From assembly GCA_900313285.1 (NCBI GenBank), contig OMQP01000025.1:1-11143 (forward strand): a stretch of 11,143 nt of DNA, in the 5' to 3' direction. Positions within the stretch are counted from its first letter, which is position 1. Every line of letters begins with the position of its first letter. The notes beneath the pieces were generated by a model. It ran no database searches and was not told the origin of the DNA. It saw only the letters and a program-made list of their open reading frames with translations. The stretch is from an uncultured Pseudomonadota bacterium. Its GTDB lineage: Bacteria > Pseudomonadota > Alphaproteobacteria > Rs-D84. Shown one piece after another: positions 6,368 through 11,143 of the stretch. The translations under genes and the position numbers were made by a program.

Positions 6368-6386
6368 GTTTCCAAAAGGTTTTTTT

Positions 6387-7655
6387 ATGCATGTAAATGA
6401 ATTAAAGACAAAGTCACCTCAACAATTGTTGAAGATGGCTGAAGATATGGGAATTGAAAATCCTTCACAATTAAATGTCCAACAGTTGCGTTTCGCGGTT
6501 ATGCGTGTTTATGCTGCTGATAAATCTATCACTTTAATTGGTGATGGCGTTTTGGAACGTATGCCTGACGGTTTTGGTTTCTTGCGCGCTCCAGAAAGTA
6601 ATTATTTGGCAGGACCAGATGATTTATATGTGTCACCAAATTTGATTAAAAAATATGGTTTAAAAACTGGTGATTATGTCGAAGGTCAAATTCAGGCCCC
6701 ACAAAATGAATCTGAACGTTATTTTGCATTAGAAACCATTGAACGTGTAAATGGGGATGATCCTGAAAAATTACGCCATCGTATTTCATTCGATGATATG
6801 ACACCATTATATCCAGATGAAAAATTACAAATGGAAGTTCCAGATGATACAGACAAAGGTCGTAATTTATCTGCACGTGTTATCGATTTGATTTCACCAA
6901 CAGGTAAAGGCCAACGTTCTTTGATTGTGGCTCCGCCAAGAACTGGTAAAACAGTTATGTTGCAGAACATAGCGCATTCAATCGCAACAAATTATCCTGA
7001 TGTTAAATTGATAGTTTTATTGATTGATGAACGTCCAGAAGAAGTGACTGATATGCAACGCAGTGTACGTGGTGAAGTTATTTCTTCGACTTTTGATGAA
7101 CCAGCAACACGTCATATCCAAGTGGCAGAAATGGTTATTGAAAAAGCGAAACGTTTAGTCGAAGCGGGTCAAGATGTTGTAATTTTATTAGATTCTATTA
7201 CCAGATTAGGTCGTGCATATAACACTGTTGTTCCATCAAGTGGTAAAGTGTTAACTGGTGGTGTTGACGCGTATGCATTACAACGACCAAAGCGTTTCTT
7301 TGGCGCTGCACGTAATATCGAAGGTGGTGGTTCATTAACAATTATCGCTACTGCTTTGATAGATACAGGTTCCAAAATGGACGAAGTTGTTTTTGAAGAA
7401 TTTAAAGGAACAGGTAACAGCGAAATTATATTGGATAGAAAATTATCTGACAAACGTGTTTACCCTGCAATAGATATAACTAAATCAGGTACGCGCAAGG
7501 AAGATTTATTAGTGTCCAAAGAAACACTGTCAAAAATGTATGTTTTACGTCGTATTATAAATCCTATGGGAACATTGGAAGCGATGGAATTCCTGTTGGA
7601 CAAATTAAGATTGACTAAAACAAATGAAGATTTCTTTAATTCAATGAATCAGTAA
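6387..7655 (+). CDS. rho: Transcription termination factor Rho
   Basis: Rho is a hexameric RNA-dependent ATPase and helicase that loads on untranslated RNA and releases RNA polymerase. The 422-residue length from this start matches the family (E. coli, 419). Residues 1-45 are the N-terminal helical bundle (MHVNELKTKSPQQLLKMAE); the RNA-binding OB fold carries DGFGFLR (61-67), and YLAGPDDLYVS follows. The ATPase core shows Walker A APPRTGKT (182-189), LLIDERPEEVT (211-221), Walker B VILLDSITR (265-273), the Q-loop GKVLTGGVDA (286-295), FFGAARN and the R-loop region KGTGNSE (340-346). I chose the ATG at 6387 because it has AAAAGG 7 bases upstream and aligns with known Rho starts, while the longer frame from 6336 begins inside the promoter. 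A strong terminator follows. Confidence 0.98.
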   Translation: MHVNELKTKSPQQLLKMAEDMGIENPSQLNVQQLRFAVMRVYAADKSITLIGDGVLERMPDGFGFLRAPESNYLAGPDDLYVSPNLIKKYGLKTGDYVEGQIQAPQNESERYFALETIERVNGDDPEKLRHRISFDDMTPLYPDEKLQMEVPDDTDKGRNLSARVIDLISPTGKGQRSLIVAPPRTGKTVMLQNIAHSIATNYPDVKLIVLLIDERPEEVTDMQRSVRGEVISSTFDEPATRHIQVAEMVIEKAKRLVEAGQDVVILLDSITRLGRAYNTVVPSSGKVLTGGVDAYALQRPKRFFGAARNIEGGGSLTIIATALIDTGSKMDEVVFEEFKGTGNSEIILDRKLSDKRVYPAIDITKSGTRKEDLLVSKETLSKMYVLRRIINPMGTLEAMEFLLDKLRLTKTNEDFFNSMNQ

Positions 7656-7658
7656 ATA

Positions 7659-7684
7659 AAACCCGCCAATCTGGCGGGTTTTTA
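7659..7684 (+). terminator. Rho-independent terminator after rho
   Basis: AAACCCGCCA (7659-7668) pairs with TGGCGGGTTT (7672-7681) around a 3-base loop, followed by the last two T residues and an A-run. The A-run merges directly into the AAAAGGG Shine-Dalgarno of the next gene. Confidence 0.85.
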
Positions 7685-7696
7685 AAAGGGTTTCTA

Positions 7697-7924
7697 ATGA
7701 CAAGAATATATTTTACAATGCTGATAGGCGCTCTGGTTATGGGCGCTTATTTTTATGGTGTAAATATTGGGCGCACGAAATGCGAAACAAAATATTTACA
7801 AAACAATTTACAAGAAACACAACAAACACAGCAAAATAAAAAGGTGATACATGACACGGTATATAAAACTGGTGTGGCTGATATTCGTCGCATCTTGTTC
7901 GATAGATACACAATCGCAGAATAG
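7697..7924 (+). CDS. Small anchored membrane protein, i-spanin (Rz)-like
   Basis: This 75-residue protein has one N-terminal membrane helix (about 5-22, with GALVMGAYFYG), a basic turn, and a Gln/Asn-rich stretch (QNNLQETQQTQQNKK, 35-49) likely to be helical or coiled. Its conserved-looking end is TGVADIRRILFDRYTIAE. The start has AAAAGGG 6 bases upstream. Its last 74 bases overlap the start of a lipoprotein gene in another frame. A membrane-anchored periplasmic coil overlapped by a lipoprotein gene is the arrangement of phage Rz/Rz1 spanins, which link inner and outer membranes and fuse them at lysis. No holin, endolysin or other phage gene lies nearby, so this may be a prophage relic, a domesticated pair, or an unrelated envelope pair. 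The gene is probably real; the spanin name is inference. Confidence 0.6.
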   Translation: MTRIYFTMLIGALVMGAYFYGVNIGRTKCETKYLQNNLQETQQTQQNKKVIHDTVYKTGVADIRRILFDRYTIAE

Positions 7925-8036
7925 GGTGATATTTGATTGTGATATAATATATGGGCATGAATCTGATTGGAAAAATATCAGTGACGATTTAGCACGCAAT
8001 ATTTATGAACATAATTTGAAATGCGATAAATTTTAG
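7851..8036 (+). CDS. Small lipoprotein overlapping the upstream gene, o-spanin (Rz1)-like
   Basis: The 61-residue product has a short lipoprotein signal peptide (MTRYIKLVWLIFVASC) with lipobox VASC and lipidated cysteine at residue 16; serine at +2 predicts outer-membrane sorting. The 46-residue mature part (CSIDTQSQNRVIFDC onwards) ends in a helix-like segment DDLARNIYEHNLKC and holds two further cysteines. It is not proline-rich as lambda Rz1 is. The start lies inside the preceding gene, in a different frame, and has its own Shine-Dalgarno (AAGGTG, 7841-7846), which argues that the overlap is genuine. Its stop overlaps by 4 bases the stop of the convergent arginase-family gene. With the upstream gene it resembles a two-component spanin; that role is inferred from architecture only. 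Confidence 0.6.
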   Translation: MTRYIKLVWLIFVASCSIDTQSQNRVIFDCDIIYGHESDWKNISDDLARNIYEHNLKCDKF

Positions 8037-8875
8037 TCAAATGTTTTTGCGACAATAGAAATCAAATCTTTTGCGACCTTTTCAGATTGTTCGTCACCAG
8101 AAACGGCCCATTCGACAAATTCAAAATTTACTGCATCTTTGAATTCATTTACAAAAGCATGGGCAAAATCCAGTGTTAATCCGTTAGATTCTGGGACCCA
8201 CACATCGTGAAAATATTTTTCGTCTATCCCATCAAAATCAAAAGATACAATAAATTTTTTATTTCCTATACGTTGGCGCACTTGATTGAAAGCGGTCCCC
8301 CAATCGGATGCTGTTTGTAATTGTGATGGTGTGCGGTAAAAGATATCATGATCTTTGACATATTGTATTTCAGATGGTTCAAACGAACGAGAACCAAAAT
8401 AGAACAGATTTTCCGGTTTTAATATAGATTTTTTATGTGGCAAAGATAACCATCTTTCATCGCCTTCGCCCAATAAATGTCTGACATTTGTGCCATGTGG
8501 TGCACCGGATGCTTCGCGTTTAGAACTTTCTGGGGTATGAATGTCAAGATGTGCATCAAAATACACAAGGCATAAATCTTGGTCGGGATACATATCTGCA
8601 ATTGCTGAGAAATGTGAAAAATTCACGCTGTGATCGCCACCAATAAAAATATGTTTTTCTTTCGGGGTGTTTGGGTATATTTCTTTGTGCATATTATATG
8701 CATCGCCAAATCTGTCATGCATACATTCTTCGTCGCTGATTTGATTTGGTGTCAAAATCAACCAATCTGCATTTGGAAATATTTTTTGAACAGCACGTGG
8801 TGCCAAAGCAGGCCCTTCATGTATAATTTTAGCCGTTGCACCACGACTGTATTCAACACCCATAAATTTAATCAT
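8033..8875 (-). CDS. Arginase/agmatinase-family ureohydrolase
   Basis: These enzymes hydrolyse guanidino groups (arginine, agmatine or formiminoglutamate) with a two-manganese centre. All metal-binding motifs are present in the 280 residues: GGDHS (79-83, H82), DAHLDIH (107-113, D107, H109, D111) and SFDFDGID (211-218, D213, D215). The substrate-loop histidine is in SGAPHGTN (123-130, H127), close to arginase SGNxHG, and E255 in FVEW sits where the guanidinium-binding Glu is expected. After SFDFDGID the usual PxxAPG(T)P segment is replaced by EKYFHDVWVPESNG, so this is a divergent member and the substrate cannot be assigned. The ATG at 8875 overlaps the stop of the preceding secreted-protein gene by 8 bases and follows AGAGAG, suggesting coupling at the end of an operon that starts with the NUDIX gene. 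Confidence 0.88.
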   Translation of the reverse strand: MIKFMGVEYSRGATAKIIHEGPALAPRAVQKIFPNADWLILTPNQISDEECMHDRFGDAYNMHKEIYPNTPKEKHIFIGGDHSVNFSHFSAIADMYPDQDLCLVYFDAHLDIHTPESSKREASGAPHGTNVRHLLGEGDERWLSLPHKKSILKPENLFYFGSRSFEPSEIQYVKDHDIFYRTPSQLQTASDWGTAFNQVRQRIGNKKFIVSFDFDGIDEKYFHDVWVPESNGLTLDFAHAFVNEFKDAVNFEFVEWAVSGDEQSEKVAKDLISIVAKTFD

Positions 8876-9842
8876 GATAACTCTCTATAACACTTTCGGC
8901 GGCTTCTTGGATTTTTTGCAAACTTTTTTCATATGTTGCGCAATCGCGTGCGATTTCAGATTTATATGCATCGCGCAAATTTGGTGCCATATAGGAACAA
9001 GCACGCAAATTTTGAACACAATATTCATGTCCTGTATTAAATGCCTGTTGACCCCGAACACGACTTTGCGTGTCTGCCCATTCAATGTTTAAAGCATTGT
9101 CTATATTAACCCATGGATTTGTTCCAGTGTAAACACCCATTGTTTGATTCCAATATTCTTTGATTTCTTCATCTGATGCATCTGTACCATATTGCAATTT
9201 TATAATTTGTTGAATCAAAGAATCTATTTTGCTTTGATATTTAGAATCTATAACAGACAGTTTGGCACTGCAATAGCAACGATTATATGCTGTATCTTCG
9301 CGTTGACAATATCCTTCCATACATTCTTTGTAATCGGCCAAACAACGTGCAGAAGAAACTTTTTCATTTGATGCAGAACGATTTGTTGTATTTGCAACGC
9401 GTGCAGTATTTGTTGTGCGTGCACGCATTGGTGTTGCAGAGCGTGATGCAACATTACGAGTATTTCGGTTTTGATTTGCCCGTGCCCCTTGAACGTTGCT
9501 TGCTGCGCGTACCACTGCATTTGGTCGTTGAACAACACGACGTGTGGTTGTCGGTTGTGATGATGTCGGTTGTGCAACATTTGTGGCCACGCGCGCATTA
9601 GTTTGTCTTTTCATAACGCCGCGCTTTCCAACAGGTGCTGCAGAAATAGAATTTATAGTATTTGAAGATGTTGTTTTTTTATTTGTTGGATTGGTTTTAG
9701 CATTTGCATTATTTAATATGTATGGATAAACATCGTTGTGCGAAGTAACCGTATTAAAACGTTTTGGTATAAAACCATTTGCTGCAAACGCATTTGACAT
9801 CACAAGCAACGAAACAATAAAAATGAAACTTCCTTTCTTCAT
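8868..9842 (-). CDS. Secreted Cys-rich protein with basic low-complexity linker
   Basis: I chose the ATG at 9842 because it begins a clean Sec signal peptide (MKKGSFIFIVSLLVMSNAFA, residues 1-20); an upstream TTG at 9878 would put 12 polar residues before it. The Shine-Dalgarno is weak. The 324-residue protein has a long linker (about 40-165) rich in Thr, Asn, Ala, Ser and Arg and almost without acidic residues, followed by a C-terminal domain with eight cysteines: CLADYKECMEGYC (167-179), YNRCYC (186-191), EYCVQNLRAC (273-282) and C301. Helices are likely at 192-218 and 302-322. The mature protein should be periplasmic or surface-bound and possibly disulfide-linked. The basic linker could bind nucleic acid, LPS or peptidoglycan; that is a guess. 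It lies between the NUDIX gene (45-base gap) and the arginase gene (overlap). I recall the CLADYK/YNRCYC pattern from gut alphaproteobacteria but know no function. Confidence 0.85.
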   Translation of the reverse strand: MKKGSFIFIVSLLVMSNAFAANGFIPKRFNTVTSHNDVYPYILNNANAKTNPTNKKTTSSNTINSISAAPVGKRGVMKRQTNARVATNVAQPTSSQPTTTRRVVQRPNAVVRAASNVQGARANQNRNTRNVASRSATPMRARTTNTARVANTTNRSASNEKVSSARCLADYKECMEGYCQREDTAYNRCYCSAKLSVIDSKYQSKIDSLIQQIIKLQYGTDASDEEIKEYWNQTMGVYTGTNPWVNIDNALNIEWADTQSRVRGQQAFNTGHEYCVQNLRACSYMAPNLRDAYKSEIARDCATYEKSLQKIQEAAESVIESYHD

Positions 9843-9887
9843 ACTTTGTATTTTAGTGTTTTTCGTGTAAATAAACAAGCAGATTTT

Positions 9888-10646
9888 TTACAATGTTTTT
9901 TGTCTTATAAAATTCGCTGCTGATAAAAATAAAGGTTTTGGCAATGTTGCAAAATCAAACCATTTCCATGTTTCGCATTTGTCTTTTTCTTTGACTTCTA
10001 TAAGTCCACCATCATAAGAAACACGACAGTGCACAGTTACATAATGTTTGTTTTCTTCTTTGAAAAAATCATTTGTAACGCCACAGATTTTAAATTGGTG
10101 CGCTGGTATTTGTAATCCTGTTTCTTCAAATAATTCGCGTGATGCACATTGTTCAGGTGTTTCACCGAATTCCAAATGTCCACCTGGGGGTGCCCATGTT
10201 CCCGTTCCGTGTTTTGAAAGTCGTTTGCCCAATAAGAACCAACCTTTGGAATTAAAAAGCCAAACACCGACACCAACACGAACAATTTTATTTTCTGATG
10301 TGTTATTAAAATATTGTTGTTCAAATTGTGATAATTTAATACCACCGTTAAAGAATAATTTTTTCAATGCGGACATACGAATAAATTGGCGTTCTAATTC
10401 GTCAATAGCATTTTTTTGTGATGAATATTGATAATTTAATACCAATACGTATTGTGTTACTGCGTCCCCAGCCATATTTTCATAATGATTTACAATGTCT
10501 GTGATACCTGCATTTTTTAATGTGTCCAGTATTTGTTTTGGGGTTAATCTGGTATCAAATTCCAGTTCTATGAAATTCGCATTATGTTTCATTTCAATAA
10601 TAGACGCTGCTAAAACAGTCATTTGCTTGCTATTTAAATTTAACAT
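9888..10646 (-). CDS. NUDIX hydrolase with unrecognised N-terminal domain
   Basis: The C-terminal half (about residues 121-252) is a NUDIX fold. The catalytic box at 156-178 fits GX5EX7REUXEEXGU exactly (GHLEFGE, then REL, FEETGL, with E162, R170, E171, E174 and E175). Preceding WAPPGGHLEFGE and LGKRLSKHGTGTW resemble the MutT/NUDT15-type nucleoside-triphosphate diphosphatases, which clear damaged or non-canonical nucleotides, so I infer a nucleotide substrate. The first 115 residues (MTVLAASIIEM, then FIELEFDTRLTPKQILDTL) look like a small alpha/beta domain that I do not recognise; typical MutT proteins of 130-160 residues lack it. The start has AAGGTGG 6 bases upstream and a promoter just before. 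It heads a minus-strand operon with the secreted Cys-rich and arginase-family genes. Confidence 0.9.
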   Translation of the reverse strand: MLNLNSKQMTVLAASIIEMKHNANFIELEFDTRLTPKQILDTLKNAGITDIVNHYENMAGDAVTQYVLVLNYQYSSQKNAIDELERQFIRMSALKKLFFNGGIKLSQFEQQYFNNTSENKIVRVGVGVWLFNSKGWFLLGKRLSKHGTGTWAPPGGHLEFGETPEQCASRELFEETGLQIPAHQFKICGVTNDFFKEENKHYVTVHCRVSYDGGLIEVKEKDKCETWKWFDFATLPKPLFLSAANFIRQKTL

Positions 10647-10679
10647 AATAAACCACCTTGGTCGTTATTAAATATCGCA

Positions 10680-10707
10680 ATTATAGACAATGCTTGGTAA
10701 TAGTCAA
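10680..10707 (-). promoter_or_regulatory. Promoter of the NUDIX-secreted-arginase operon
   Basis: On the minus strand TTGACT (10702-10707) and a perfect TATAAT (10680-10685) are separated by 16 bases. Transcription should start near 10673, giving a leader of about 27 bases before the NUDIX ATG at 10646. Confidence 0.75.
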
Positions 10708-10739
10708 TGTTTTTGTGCACAGGTCAGGGACACTAATTT

Positions 10740-11143
10740 TTATTTTATAAATTCTGCAGTTTTATTTAATTTATGAATTTTTTCTAATAATTCTGGCAAA
10801 TATTTATCATATGAACCCGAATAAAATAACAATTTGAACAAAGATATTAAATTCCCTTTGTGTTTTGTTTGTTCAATATGTAATGTTCTGCGAAAAAAAC
10901 GTTTAATAATTCGCCATTGGCGAACCATTTTTGATGGTCTTAGAATTATGATGCGATCAGATTGTTCCAGTATTGGGATAATCCAATCTTTTGTATAAAT
11001 ACCTTCGATAACCCAATGTGGATTTTCAGATAAAATTTTGTCGCGCAGGGCAAAGCGTTCTTCTTTTGGACGTTCGACGTTGAAATTATTTTCGTTATTT
11101 ATCCATTTTATATCATCTAAATCAAAGTGCGGAATATTTAATT
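10740..11143 (-). CDS. Partial P-loop nucleotide-kinase-like protein (C-terminal part)
   Basis: The frame is open from the window edge to a TAA at 10740-10742; the 133 visible residues lack the start and the P-loop, which lie beyond 11143. They show IPHFDLDDIKW near the visible start, HWVIEGIYTKDW, then DRIIILRPSKMVRQWRIIKR and a helical end (KYLPELLEKIHKL). This order, LDD-W, then (W)VI(D/E)GxY, then D-x-(I/V)(I/V)xL followed by an Arg-rich helix, matches the adenylate-kinase-like or DNA topology modulation (FlaR-like) P-loop family, small NTP-binding proteins of uncertain substrate. The ATG at 10928 is internal, not the start. Its transcript would run towards the NUDIX promoter 33 bases beyond its stop, with no clear terminator between. 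Confidence 0.75.
   Translation of the reverse strand, partial: LNIPHFDLDDIKWINNENNFNVERPKEERFALRDKILSENPHWVIEGIYTKDWIIPILEQSDRIIILRPSKMVRQWRIIKRFFRRTLHIEQTKHKGNLISLFKLLFYSGSYDKYLPELLEKIHKLNKTAEFIK

Noticed and set aside
6336..6386. Rho start at the ATG at 6336
   Set aside because: That ATG is 3 bases after the -10 box and would not be in the transcript; the added 17 residues do not resemble Rho, and 6387 has a good Shine-Dalgarno.
7937..7949. Third copy of TTGTGATATAATA as a promoter
   Set aside because: It lies inside the small lipoprotein gene, where it encodes Cys-Asp-Ile-Ile, and no plus-strand gene follows before the convergent arginase gene.
9287..9601. Plus-strand frame over the Cys-rich secreted gene
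   Set aside because: It is a shadow of the Arg/Thr-rich coding strand, with no Shine-Dalgarno and no recognisable product.
10708..10739. Imperfect inverted repeat (GTGCAC ... GACAC) as terminator or IS end
   Set aside because: Pairing is interrupted by several mismatches, there is no T-tract, no matching end and no transposase.

Overview
This window looks like chromosome from an AT-rich Gram-negative bacterium, most likely an alphaproteobacterium. The evidence is a lipopolysaccharide-transport pair (LptC, LptB), an OmpA-type outer-membrane lipoprotein with an FDCW central region, and several Cys-rich Sec-secreted proteins. From memory, the secreted proteins (a GYTFxGW repeat with an SPSWVF/FRxALFG tail; a CLADYKxCM/YNRCYC domain) recall uncultured gut alphaproteobacteria of the RF32/Enterousia type. 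That placement is inference; the housekeeping gene calls are firm. No tRNA, rRNA, CRISPR array, insertion sequence or integrase was recognised.

Layout. Positions 1-889: an incoming terminator, a promoter, then a secreted Cys-rich protein gene whose frame breaks near position 731; the conserved tail continues in another frame and ends at 889. A hairpin at 910-929 can end transcription from both sides. Positions 931-3659 (minus strand): a tight operon lptC-lptB-eno-small two-helix membrane protein. An AT-rich divergent intergenic stretch (3660-3744) carries back-to-back promoters. Positions 3745-5997 (plus): a secreted protein of unknown function and an OmpA-family lipoprotein. Positions 6036-6290: a near-consensus promoter, a 45-residue unrecognised protein and a hairpin. 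Positions 6305-7684: rho with its own consensus promoter, a leader hairpin and a strong terminator. Positions 7697-8036: two small genes that overlap by 74 bases in different frames, one encoding an anchored membrane protein and the other a lipoprotein, resembling a phage spanin (Rz/Rz1) pair. Positions 8033-10646 (minus): an operon of a NUDIX hydrolase with an unrecognised N-terminal half, a Cys-rich secreted protein and an arginase-family enzyme. Positions 10740-11143 (minus): the C-terminal part of a P-loop nucleotide-kinase-like protein cut by the window edge.

How the genes fit together. Much of the window concerns the envelope: LptB is the ATPase that powers LPS export and LptC is its inner-membrane partner, the OmpA-type lipoprotein ties the outer membrane to peptidoglycan, and three secreted proteins and the spanin-like pair also face the periplasm. 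Eno and Rho are core genes. The points most worth a second look are the frameshifted, GC-rich-tailed secreted gene, the spanin-like overlapping pair with no other phage gene near it, the short LptC with no lptA beside it, and the strongly promoted 45-residue gene.
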